Shown: positions 32,101 through 42,768 of the stretch, piece after piece
Position numbering within the stretch: the stretch's first letter is position 1
Layout of the letters: each line of letters begins with the position of its first letter
Source of the DNA: Nemertoderma westbladi
Lineage: Eukaryota > Xenacoelomorpha > Nemertodermatida > Nemertodermatidae
DNA: 42,768 nucleotides
Assembly (NCBI GenBank): GCA_032718475.1
Contig: JAUCBJ010004618.1
Span: 1-42,768 of the forward strand
Reading direction: 5' to 3'
The notes under the pieces: generated by a model
The model's database searches: none
Told to the model about the DNA's origin: nothing
The model's input: only the letters and a program-made list of their open reading frames with translations
Position numbers and translations under genes: made by a program

Positions 32101-33484
32101 TAAGAGACTTTGATGACCATCCCTCTAAGAGACTTTGATGACCATCCCTATAAGAGCCTTTGATGACCATCCCTCTAAGAGACTTTGATGACCATCCCTC
32201 TAAGGGCCTTTGATGACCATCCCTCTAAGAGACTTTGATGACCATCCCTCTAAAAGCCTTTGATGACCATCCCTCTAAGAGCCTTTGATGACCATCCCTC
32301 TAAAAGCCTTTGATGACCATCCCTCTAAGAGACTTTGATGACCATTCCTCTAAAAGCCTTTGATGACCATCCCTCTAAGAGACTTTGATGACCATCCCTC
32401 TAAGAGACTTTGATGACCATCCCTCTAAGAGACTTTGATGACCATCCCTCTAAAAGCCTTTGATGACCATCCCTCTAAAAGCCTTTGATGACCATTCCTC
32501 TAAAAGCCTTTGATGACCATCCCTCTAAGAGACTTTGATGACCATCCCTCTAAGAGACTTTGATGACCATCCCTATAAGAGCCTTTGATGACCATCCCTC
32601 TAAGAGACTTTGATGACCATCCCTCTAAGAGACTTTGATGACCATCCCTCTAAGGGCCTTTGATGACCATCCCTCTAAGAGACTTTGATGACCATCCCTC
32701 TAAGGGCCTTTGATGACCATCCCTCTAAGAGACTTTGATGACCATCCCTCTAAAAGCCTTTGATGACCATCCCTCTAAGTGCCTTTGTATTTTAAAACAT
32801 GCATAAATTATGTTAATTAGGTAAAATATTAAAAATTTCGAAAACATTAATTTGAAAATTTTTTCCACCCATTGTATACAATACAAGTGTTGCAAAATAT
32901 CAATTAATTTGTCTATAAATAACTGTCTCCTAAATAAGGGGATGAACATTTTTAGTTAATTAGTGACCCCCCCCCCCCCCCCCCCCACCCCATTTAAAAT
33001 GATTTTCTAAGTAAAATTTTCTAATACAAAATACAACATTATTTTAAATCAACTTAAAAAAATCCGATACGAAAAAAATGGAAAACTTATACCCTAAGTA
33101 TTAACTATCGCAGTTATTTTCCTCATCTAGTATCCCTGTTGCTCCCATTACTTGGGTATTAGGAGACCTAGACCGGGTGATTTACTCCCTCGGCAGAGAC
33201 TAAATGACCCGGGGAACACTGACCCACGGTGCCACTTCATCCATAATTTCCATGTTTATAAATAAACATAATTTGGTGTTGTTTGTTTCAATTAATTGAA
33301 TATAAGTTACCTTCATTTCCAGGTTGAGGACAGCAAGAAACTCGGTGAATGGTCTGGACTGTGTAAGATAGACCGCGAAGGTAAACCTCGAAAGGTAGTA
33401 AGCTGTAGTTGCGTGGTTGTCAAGGACTACGGAAAAGAAAGCCAGTCATTGGATATCCTAAACCAATACATAAAGACTCGGTAG
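29151..33484 (+). CDS. Ribosomal protein eS12 (RPS12), three coding exons
   Basis: Small-subunit ribosomal protein eS12, a component of the 40S head. The model is join(29151-29167, 29299-29524, 33323-33484), 134 aa against about 132 in animals. The start MAATEG has the context CCAAATGGCC. The middle exon codes for [20 protein letters not shown] and the conserved [20 protein letters not shown] region. The last exon codes for [27 protein letters not shown] and the C-terminal QYIKTR. Introns are GT-AG with phases 2 and 0. The last intron (29525-33322) is enlarged by a 25-bp satellite and dispersed repeats. Confidence 0.95.
29299..29524 (+). CDS. RPS12 central coding exon
   Basis: Codes for about 75 residues, GDAPVVDGG through HQINLVK, the conserved eS12 core. 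The acceptor is CCTGTAG and the donor is GTAAGT. Confidence 0.95.
29919..30074. repeat. Dispersed repeat, copy in RPS12 intron
   Basis: Matches 8730-8893 in the same orientation. Here the ACTTAA end runs straight into a 20-base G run that the other copy lacks. Confidence 0.65.
30075..30094 (+). repeat. 20-base G run
   Basis: Follows ACTTAA at the end of a dispersed repeat in the RPS12 intron. Confidence 0.9.
30130..31080. repeat. Decayed repeat copies in RPS12 intron
   Basis: AGAAATGAAATCACCGACC occurs at about 30296 and 31032, and its reverse complement (TTTCATTTCCGA) at about 30749 and 30901, each near GTCTGTCTGTC-like runs. This looks like several partial copies of one interspersed family in both orientations. 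Confidence 0.5.
30654..30674 (+). repeat. 21-base C run
   Basis: In the RPS12 intron, next to an A/T-rich stretch. Confidence 0.9.
31208..32787. repeat. 25-bp satellite array in RPS12 intron, about 63 copies
   Basis: The unit is TTTGATGACCATCCCTCTAA followed by a variable end: GAGAC, AAGCC, GGGCC or GAGCC. Monomers are nearly all 25 bp (one is 23). Variants recur in ordered blocks, for example three GAGAC units followed by GGGCC, and rare marks (ATTCCTCT, CATCCCTATAA) repeat at a distance. This shows expansion by multi-unit blocks. Confidence 0.95.
32967..32986 (+). repeat. 20-base C run
   Basis: In the RPS12 intron after the 25-bp satellite, followed by ACCCC. Confidence 0.9.
33323..33484 (+). 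CDS. RPS12 last coding exon
   Basis: Starts [12 protein letters not shown] after the acceptor TTTCCAG and ends at TAG. It codes for 53 residues of the conserved eS12 C-terminal half. Confidence 0.95.
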   Translation, partial: VEDSKKLGEWSGLCKIDREGKPRKVVSCSCVVVKDYGKESQSLDILNQYIKTR

Positions 33485-34280
33485 TTACTGGCTCAATACA
33501 AATGGCTCATTCACAGTGATTGTGGGTATAAAGGAAATGGTATCGATATTGGTTTAGCTGGTTGAGTCGCGGACTCACATTGAGTTTATAAAGTATGTCT
33601 GCAGCTAATCGGTGGTGTTGCGTTACCAGTTAAAAATGAAGTGTTATTTGAATACAATATTGTTTTATTTAAACATTTATAACTCCACTTTTATAAATCC
33701 CCCCCCCCCCCCCCCCCCCCCCCCCCAACCGCTTTACTCACAGTGGCTGCCAGGGTTGGGTAAAGTCAATATTGAATTCATATTTGGTTTTCTGGATCGC
33801 AAGTAACGTTAAAGTAGCCAGTAGTGTTAGACACCCTTAAAACATCTCAAGTGTGACTATTTCTCAAGATATTCCATAACATGAGTTATCACTTAGGGAC
33901 CTCACCTCATCTAAGTGCTGCCATTTTGATGGCCCATAACAGACACTCTCACAGTGTGTAATACGACCTAACAGGGCTGCAGCCTGCAGCAACCCACTAA
34001 ATTTAGTAGGCCGACTTTCTGAATTTGTTTAAACCAGTAGTTTTATTAGGCCTACTACTCGCAGACAGACTAAACAGTCCGTTGTCGTTTATATAGTTTC
34101 CCGACATATCCCCCAGTGGGCGAGGAATGCCCCCGAATCTGGAACAGCACCGAACGATTTAGTTTATGTCGAATCGGTCCTGTACATCGCATCGGCATCG
34201 TTTACCACTGTCACATCGTAGGGGCCTCATTGGCTCACTCCAACGCAAGGTTTGTTTCCTCAAGTTTAGGATATTTTAAT
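33485..34280. other. RPS12 3' flank
   Basis: No further gene is seen. It contains the 3' untranslated region, the C run at 33699-33726 and ordinary unique sequence up to the satellite. I cannot place a canonical AATAAA on the plus strand close to the stop codon. Confidence 0.45.
33699..33726 (+). repeat. 28-base C run
   Basis: About 215 bp downstream of the RPS12 stop codon. Confidence 0.9.
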
Positions 34281-37200
34281 AGGGTAGGGATAATGGAGAT
34301 GGGTAGGGATAATGGAGATGGGTAGGGATAATGGAGATGGGTAGGGGTAATGGAGATGGGTAGGGATAATGGAGATGGGTAAGGGTAATGGAGATGGGTA
34401 GGGATAATGGAGATGGGTAGGGATAATGGAGATGGGTAGGGATAATGGAGATGGGTAGGGATAATGGAGATGGAGGGATAATGGAGATGGGTAGGGATAA
34501 TGGAGATGGGTAGGGATAATGGAGATGGGTAGGGATAATGGAGATGGGTAGGGGTAATGGAGATGGGTAGGGGTAATGGAGATGGGTAGGGGTAATGGAG
34601 ATGGGTAGGGGTAATGGAGATGGGTAGGGATAATGGAGATGGGTAGGCGTAATGGAGATGGGTAGGGGTAATGGAGATGGAGGGATAATGGAGATGGAGG
34701 GATAATGGAGATGGGTAGGGATAATGGAGATGGGTAGGGATAATGGAGATGGGTAGGGGTAATGGAGATGGGTAGGGGTAATGGAGATGGGTAGGGGTAA
34801 TGGAGATGGGTAGGGGTAATGGAGATGGGTAGGCGTAATGGAGATGGGTAGGGATAATGGAGATGGGTAGGCGTAATGGAGATGGGTAGGGATAATGGAG
34901 ATGGGTAGGGGTAATGGAGATGGGTAGGGGTAATGGAGATGGGTAGGGGTAATGGAGATGGGTAGGGATAATGGAGATGGGTAGGCGTAATGGAGATGGG
35001 TAGGGGTAATGGAGATGGAGGGATAATGGAGATGGAGGGATAATGGAGATGGGTAGGGATAATGGAGATGGGTAGGGATAATGGAGATGGGTAGGGATAA
35101 TGGAGATGGGTAAGGGTAATGGAGATGGGTAGGGGTAATGGAGATGGGTAGGGGTAATGGAGATGGGTAGGGATAATGGAGATGGGTAGGGATAATGGAG
35201 ATGGGTAGGGATAATGGAGATGGGTAGGCGTAATGGAGATGGGTAGGGATAATGGAGATGGGTAGGGATAATGGAGATGGGTAGGCGTAATGGAGATGGG
35301 TAGGGGTAATGGAGATGGAGGGATAATGGAGATGGAGGGATAATGGAGATGGGTAGGGATAATGGAGATGGGTAGGGATAATGGAGATGGAGGGATAATG
35401 GAGATTGGTAGGCGTAATGGAGATGGGTAGGGATAATGGAGATGGGTAGGGATAATGGAGATGGGTAGGCGTAATGGAGATGGGTAGGGGTAATGGAGAT
35501 GGAGGGATAATGGAGATGGAGGGATAATGGAGATGGGTAGGGATAATGGAGATGGGTAGGGATAATGGAGATGGGTAGGGATAATGGAGATGGGTAAGGG
35601 TAATGGAGATGGGTAGGGGTAATGGAGATGGGTAGGGGTAATGGAGATGGGTAGGGATAATGGAGATGGGTAGGGATAATGGAGATGGGTAGGGATAATG
35701 GAGATGGGTAGGGATAATGGAGATGGGTAGGGGTAATGGAGATGGGTAGGGATAATGGAGATGGGTAGGGATAATGGAGATGGGTAGGGATAATGGAGAT
35801 GGGTAGGGGTAGTGGAGATGGGTAGGGGTAATGGAGATGGGTAGGCGTAATGGAGATGGGTAGGGGTAATGGAGATGTGTAGGGATAATGGAGATGGGTA
35901 GGGATAATGGAGATGGGTAGGGATAATGGAGATGGGTAGGGGTAGTGGAGATGGGTAGGCGTAATGGAGATGGGTAGGGGTAATGGAGATGGGTAGGGAT
36001 AATGGAGATTGGTAGGGGTAATGGAGATGGGTAGGGGTAATGGAGATGGGTAGGCGTAATGGAGATGGGTAGGGGTAATGGAGATGGGTAGGCGTAATGG
36101 AGATGGGTAGGCGTAATGGAGATGGGTAGGGGTAATGGAGATGGGTAGGGATAATGGAGATGGGTAGGGATAATGGAGATGGGTAGGGATAATGGAGATG
36201 GGTAGGGATAATGGAGATGGGTAGGGATAATGGAGATGGGTAGGGATAATGGAGATGGGTAGGGGTAATGGAGATGGGTAGGGGTAATGGAGATGGGTAG
36301 GGATAATGGAGATGGGTAGGGGTAATGGAGATGGGTAGGGATAATGGAGATGGGTAGGGATAATGGAGATGGGTAGGGATAATGGAGATGGGTAGGGGTA
36401 ATGGAGATGGGTAGGGGTAATGGAGATGGGTAGGGGTAATGGAGATGGGTAGGGGTAATGGAGATGGGTAGGGATAATGGAGATGGGTAGGGGTAATGGA
36501 GATGGGTAGGGGTAATGGAGATGGGTAGGCGTAATGGAGATGGGTAGGGGTAATGGAGATGGGTAGGGGTAATGGAGATGGGTAGGGATAATGGAGATGG
36601 GTAGGGATAATGGAGATGGGTAGGGGTAATGGAGATGGGTAGGGATAATGGAGTTGGGTAGGGGTAATGGAGATGGGTAGGGATAATGGAGATGGGTAGG
36701 GGTAATGGAGATGGGTAGGCGTAATGGAGATGGGTAGGCGTAATGGAGATGGGTAGGGGTAATGGAGATGGGTAGGGGTAATGGAGATGGGTAGGGATAA
36801 TGGAGATGGGTAGGGATAATGGAGATGGGTAGGGATAATGGAGATGGGTAGGGATAATGGAGATGGGTAGGGGTAATGGAGATGGGTAGGGATAATGGAG
36901 ATGGGTAGGGATAATGGAGATGGGTAGGGATAATGGAGATGGGTAGGGATAATGGAGATGGGTAGGGGTAATGGAGATGGGTAGGGATAATGGAGATGGG
37001 TAGGGATAATGGAGATGGGTAGGGATAATGGAGATGGGTAGGGATAATGGAGATGGGTAGGGGTAATGGAGATGGGTAGGGGTAGTGGAGATGGGTAGGG
37101 GTAATGGAGATGGGTAGGGATAATGGAGATGGGTAGGCGTAATGGAGATGGGTAAGGGTAGTGGAGATGGGTAGGGTCAATGGAGATGGGTAGAGATAAT

Positions 37201-40200
37201 GGAGATGGGTAGGGATAATGGAGATTGGTAGGGGTAGTGGAGATGGGTAGGCGTAATGGAGATGGGTAGGGATAATGGAGATGGGTAGGGATAATGGAGA
37301 TGGGTAGAGATAATGGAGATGGGTAGGGGTAGTGGAGATGGGTAGGGGTAATGGAGATGGGTAGGGATATTGGAGATGGGTAGGGATAATGGAGATGGGT
37401 AGGGATAATGGAGATGGGTAGGGATAATGGAGATGGGTAGGGATAATGGAGATGGGTAGGGATAATGGAGATGGGTAGGGATAATGGAGATGGGTAGGGA
37501 TAATGGAGATGGGTAGGGATAATGGAGATGGGTAGGGATAATGGAGATGGGTAGGGGTAATGGAGATGGGTAGGGGTAATGGAGATGGGTAGGCGTAATG
37601 GAGATGGGTAGGGGTAATGGAGATGGGTAGGGGTAATGGAGATGGGTAGGGATAATGGAGATGGGTAGGGATAATGGAGATGGGTAGGGATAATGGAGAT
37701 GGGTAGGGGTAATGGAGATGGGTAGGGGTAATGGAGATGGGTAGGGGTAATGGAGATGGGTAGGGGTAATGGAGATGGGTAGGGGTAATGGAGATGGGTA
37801 GGGATAATGGAGATGGGTAGGGATAATGGAGATGGGTAGGGGTAATGGAGATGGGTAGGGATAATGGAGTTGGGTAGGGGTAATGGAGATGGGTAGGGAT
37901 AATGGAGATGGGTAGGGGTAATGGAGATGGGTAGGCGTAATGGAGATGGGTAGGCGTAATGGAGATGGGTAGGGGTAATGGAGATGGGTAGGGGTAATGG
38001 AGATGGGTAGGGATAATGGAGATGGGTAGGGATAATGGAGATGGGTAGGGATAATGGAGATGGGTAGGGATAATGGAGATGGGTAGGGGTAATGGAGATG
38101 GGTAGGGATAATGGAGATGGGTAGGGATAATGGAGATGGGTAGGGATAATGGAGATGGGTAGGGATAATGGAGATGGGTAGGGGTAATGGAGATGGGTAG
38201 GGATAATGGAGATGGGTAGGGATAATGGAGATGGGTAGGGATAATGGAGATGGGTAGGGATAATGGAGATGGGTAGGGGTAATGGAGATGGGTAGGGGTA
38301 GTGGAGATGGGTAGGGGTAATGGAGATGGGTAGGGATAATGGAGATGGGTAGGCGTAATGGAGATGGGTAAGGGTAGTGGAGATGGGTAGGGTCAATGGA
38401 GATGGGTAGAGATAATGGAGATGGGTAGGGATAATGGAGATTGGTAGGGGTAGTGGAGATGGGTAGGCGTAATGGAGATGGGTAGGGATAATGGAGATGG
38501 GTAGGGATAATGGAGATGGGTAGAGATAATGGAGATGGGTAGGGGTAGTGGAGATGGGTAGGGGTAATGGAGATGGGTAGGGATAATGGAGATGGGTAGG
38601 GATAATGGAGATGGGTAGGGATAATGGAGATGGGTAGGGATAATGGAGATGGGTAGGGATAATGGAGATGGGTAGGGATAATGGAGATGGGTAGGGATAA
38701 TGGAGATGGGTAGGGATAATGGAGATGGGTAGGGATAATGGAGATGGGTAGGGATAATGGAGATGGGTAGGGGTAATGGAGATGGGTAGGGGTAATGGAG
38801 ATGGGTAGGCGTAATGGAGATGGGTAGGGGTAATGGAGATGGGTAGGGGTAATGGAGATGGGTAGGGATAATGGAGATGGGTAGGGATAATGGAGATGGG
38901 TAGGGATAATGGAGATGGGTAGGGGTAATGGAGATGGGTAGGGGTAATGGAGATGGGTAGGGGTAATGGAGATGGGTACGGGTAATGGAGATGGGTAGGG
39001 ACAATGGAGATGGGTAGAGATAATGGAGATGGGTAGGGATAATGGAGATGGGTAGGGATAATGGAGATGGGTAGGGGTAATGGAGGTGGGTAGGGGTAAT
39101 GGAGATGGGTAGGGGTAGTGGAGATGGGTAGGCGTAATGGAGATGGGTAGGGGTAATGGAGATGGGTAGGGGTAATGGAGATGGGTAGGGATAATGGAGT
39201 TGGGTAGGGATAATGGAGATTGGTAGGGATAATGGAGATGGGTAGGGATAATGGAGATGGGTAGGGATAATGGAGATGGGTAGGGATAATGGAGATGGGT
39301 AGGGGTAATGGAGATGGGTAGGGTCAATGGAGATGGGTAGAGATAATGGAGATGGGTAGGGATAATGGAGATTGGTAGGGGTAGTGGAGATGGGTAGGCG
39401 TAATGGAGATGGGTAGGGGTAATGGAGATGGGTAGGGGTAATGGAGATGGGTAGGGATAATGGAGATTGGTAGGGGTAATGGAGATGGGTAGGGGTAATG
39501 GAGATGGGTAGGCGTAATGGAGATGGGTAGGGGTAATGGAGATGGGTAGGGGTAATGGAGATGGGTAGGGATAATGGAGATGGGTAGGGGTAATGGAGAT
39601 GGGTAGGGTCAATGGAGATGGGTAGAGATAATGGAGATGGGTAGGGATAATGGAGATTGGTAGGGGTAGTGGAGATGGGTAGGGGTAATGGAGATGGGTA
39701 GGGGTAATGGAGATGGGTAGGGATAATGGAGATGGGTAGGGGTAATGGAGATGGGTAGGGTAATGGAGATGGGTAGGGATAATGGAGATGGGTAGGGATA
39801 ATGGAGATTGGTAGGGGTAATGGAGATGGGTAGGGGTAATGGAGATGGGTAGGGGTAATGGAGATGGGTAGGGGTAATGGAGATGGGTAGGGGTAATGGA
39901 GATGGGTAGGGGTAATGGAGATGGGTAGGGGTAATGGAGATGGGTAGGGATAATGGAGATGGGTAGGGATAATGGAGATGGGTAGGGGTAATGGAGATGG
40001 GTAGGGATAATGGAGATGGGTAGGGGTAATGGAGATGGGTAGGGATAATGGAGATGGGTAGGGATAATGGAGATGGGTAGGGATAATGGAGATGGGTAGG
40101 GATAATGGAGATGGGTAGGGGTAATGGAGATGGGTAGGGGTAATGGAGATGGGTAGGGATAATGGAGATGGGTAGGGATAATGGAGATGGGTAGGGATAA

Positions 40201-42768
40201 TGGAGATGGGTAGGGGTAATGGAGATGGGTAGGGGTAATGGAGATGGGTAGGGGTAATGGAGATGGGTAGGGGTAATGGAGATGGGTAGGGTAATGGAGA
40301 TGGGTAGGGTAATGGAGATGGGTAGGGATAATGGAGATGGGTAGGTATGGAGATGGGTAGGGTAATGGAGATGGGTAGGGGTAATGGAGATGGGTAGGGG
40401 TAATGGAGATGGGTAGGGGTAATGGAGATGGGTAGGGGTAATGGAGATGGGTAGGGGTAATGGAGATGGGTAGGGGTAATGGAGATGGGTAGGGGTAATG
40501 GAGATGGGTAGGGGTAATGGAGATGGGTAGGGGATAATGGAGATGGGTAGGGATAATGGAGATGGGTAGGGATAATGGAGATGGGTAGGGATAATGGAGA
40601 TGGGTAGGGGTAATGGAGATGGGTAGGGGTAATGGAGATGGGTAGGGGTAATGGAGATGGGAGGGATAATGGAGATGGGTAGGGGTAATGGAGATGGGTA
40701 GGGGTAATGGAGATGGGTAGGGGTAATGGAGATGGGTAGGGTAATGGAGATGGGTAGGGGTAATGGAGATGGGTAGGGGTAATGGAGATGGGTAGGGGTA
40801 ATGGAGATGGGTAGGGGTAATGGAGATGGGTAGGGATAATGGAGATGGGTAGGGGTAATGGAGATGGGTAGGGGTAATGGAGATGGGTAGGCGTAATGGA
40901 GATGGGTAGGGGTAATGGAGATGGGTAGGGGTAATGGAGATGGGTAGGGATAATGGAGATGGGTAGGGATAATGGAGATGGGTAGGGGTAATGGAGATGG
41001 GTAGGGATAATGGAGTTGGGTAGGGGTAATGGAGATGGGTAGGGATAATGGAGATGGGTAGGGGTAATGGAGATGGGTAGGCGTAATGGAGATGGGTAGG
41101 CGTAATGGAGATGGGTAGGGGTAATGGAGATGGGTAGGGGTAATGGAGATGGGTAGGGATAATGGAGATGGGTAGGGATAATGGAGATGGGTAGGGATAA
41201 TGGAGATGGGTAGGGATAATGGAGATGGGTAGGGGTAATGGAGATGGGTAGGGATAATGGAGATGGGTAGGGATAATGGAGATGGGTAGGGATAATGGAG
41301 ATGGGTAGGGATAATGGAGATGGGTAGGGGTAATGGAGATGGGTAGGGATAATGGAGATGGGTAGGGATAATGGAGATGGGTAGGGATAATGGAGATGGG
41401 TAGGGATAATGGAGATGGGTAGGGGTAATGGAGATGGGTAGGGGTAGTGGAGATGGGTAGGGGTAATGGAGATGGGTAGGGATAATGGAGATGGGTAGGC
41501 GTAATGGAGATGGGTAAGGGTAGTGGAGATGGGTAGGGTCAATGGAGATGGGTAGAGATAATGGAGATGGGTAGGGATAATGGAGATTGGTAGGGGTAGT
41601 GGAGATGGGTAGGCGTAATGGAGATGGGTAGGGATAATGGAGATGGGTAGGGATAATGGAGATGGGTAGAGATAATGGAGATGGGTAGGGGTAGTGGAGA
41701 TGGGTAGGGGTAATGGAGATGGGTAGGGATATTGGAGATGGGTAGGGATAATGGAGATGGGTAGGGATAATGGAGATGGGTAGGGATAATGGAGATGGGT
41801 AGGGATAATGGAGATGGGTAGGGATAATGGAGATGGGTAGGGATAATGGAGATGGGTAGGGATAATGGAGATGGGTAGGGATAATGGAGATGGGTAGGGA
41901 TAATGGAGATGGGTAGGGGTAATGGAGATGGGTAGGGGTAATGGAGATGGGTAGGCGTAATGGAGATGGGTAGGGGTAATGGAGATGGGTAGGGGTAATG
42001 GAGATGGGTAGGGATAATGGAGATGGGTAGGGGTAATGGAGATGGGTAGGGATAATGGAGATGGGTAGGGGTAATGGAGATGGGTAGGGGTAATGGAGAT
42101 GGGTAGGGGTAATGGAGATGGGTAGGGGTAATGGAGATGGGTAGGGGTAATGGAGATGGGTAGGGATAATGGAGATGGGTAGGGATAATGGAGATGGGTA
42201 GGGGTAATGGAGATGGGTAGGGGTAATGGAGTTGGGTAGGGGTAATGGAGATGGGTAGGGGTAATGGAGATGGGTAGGGGTAATGGAGATGGGTAGGGGT
42301 AATGGAGATGGGTAGGCGTAATGGAGATGGGTAGGGGTAATGGAGATGGGTAGGGGTAATGGAGATGGGTAGGGATAATGGAGATGGGTAGGGATAATGG
42401 AGATGGGTAGGGATAATGGAGATGGGTAGGGATAATGGAGATGGGTAGGGGTAATGGAGATGGGTAGGGATAATGGAGATGGGTAGGGATAATGGAGATG
42501 GGTAGGGATAATGGAGATGGGTAGGGATAATGGAGATGGGTAGGGGTAATGGAGATGGGTAGGGATAATGGAGATGGGTAGGGATAATGGAGATGGGTAG
42601 GGATAATGGAGATGGGTAGGGATAATGGAGATGGGTAGGGGTAATGGAGATGGGTAGGGGTAGTGGAGATGGGTAGGGGTAATGGAGATGGGTAGGGATA
42701 ATGGAGATGGGTAGGCGTAATGGAGATGGGTAAGGGTAGTGGAGATGGGTAGGGGTCAATGGAGATGG
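34281..42768. repeat. 19-bp G-rich satellite array, about 450 copies, running off the window
   Basis: The unit is GGGTAGGGATAATGGAGAT with A, G or C at the base after GTAGGG. A minority of units are shortened (GGAGGGATAATGGAGAT type) or carry TTGGTAG, GTAGTGG or GTCAATGG variants. The marker GGGTCAATGG appears at 37174, 38390, 39321, 39606, 41536 and 42753. Three of these intervals are 1216 or 1217 bp (64 units), showing a higher-order repeat. The minus strand has no stop in the standard unit in any frame, so the very long apparent ORFs there are artefacts of the repeat. Confidence 0.97.

Noticed and set aside
31208-32787. CRISPR-like array
   Set aside because: Units are contiguous 25-mers without unique spacers, in an intron of a eukaryotic gene.
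31208-32787. C/D-box snoRNAs in the RPS12 intron, because each satellite unit has TGATGA
   Set aside because: No CTGA D box or closing stem follows at a suitable distance. The motif is just part of the repeat. I also saw no convincing snoRNA in the other RPS12 introns.
34235-42759. Very long minus-strand ORFs (811 to 1376 codons) over the 19-bp array
   Set aside because: They are translations of a satellite whose unit lacks stops on that strand. Overlapping frames give the same 19-residue cycle, with no domain and no unique sequence.
34281-42768. Telomeric repeat
   Set aside because: The unit contains GTAGGG but never TTAGGG in tandem, and the 19-bp period with higher-order structure is that of a satellite.

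Overview
This is a eukaryotic window, most likely from a marine invertebrate. The integrin beta, membrane-progestin-receptor-like and ribosomal protein genes have GT-AG introns, the flanks are AT-rich, and the short palindromes TAGGCCTA and TACCGGTA recur. An echinoderm or related deuterostome would fit, but this is a weak inference.

Layout: (1) 1022-5080, minus strand: a complete integrin beta subunit gene in three coding exons (822 codons) with GC-rich exons. (2) 6043-24484, minus strand: a seven-exon gene for a seven-helix PAQR / membrane progestin receptor-like protein (about 421 aa). All exon phases fit. Its third intron holds an intronless, decayed SLC35F-type transporter remnant. That remnant is cut in two by a complete BEL/Pao LTR retrotransposon at 9743-22316, which lies on the plus strand, antisense to the host gene. 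(3) The BEL/Pao element has near-identical LTRs of about 1.23 kb, a 5-bp TATAA target-site duplication, a 2.2-kb repeat-rich leader and a 1306-codon gag-protease ORF. It has lost reverse transcriptase, most of RNase H and the integrase core. It carries a nested LINE fragment and an unrecognised third ORF with many cysteine pairs, broken by one stop. It appears to be a recently mobilised non-autonomous element. (4) 26344-27294: a 951-bp foldback or hAT-like element whose two ends are packed with a TAACGGAG motif. (5) 28906-33484, plus strand: the gene for ribosomal protein eS12 (RPS12). Its last intron contains about 63 copies of a 25-bp satellite and several poly-G/C runs. (6) About 34281 to the window end: a 19-bp G-rich satellite of about 450 copies with a higher-order period of 1216 bp. 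It creates huge spurious open frames on the minus strand.

The three host genes have no evident functional link. The integrin and PAQR genes lie in tandem on the minus strand. PAQR and RPS12 are divergently arranged, with about 4.4 kb between the PAQR start codon and the likely RPS12 mRNA start. The most unusual content is the BEL/Pao derivative, with its third ORF and structured leader, and the two satellite arrays with higher-order structure.
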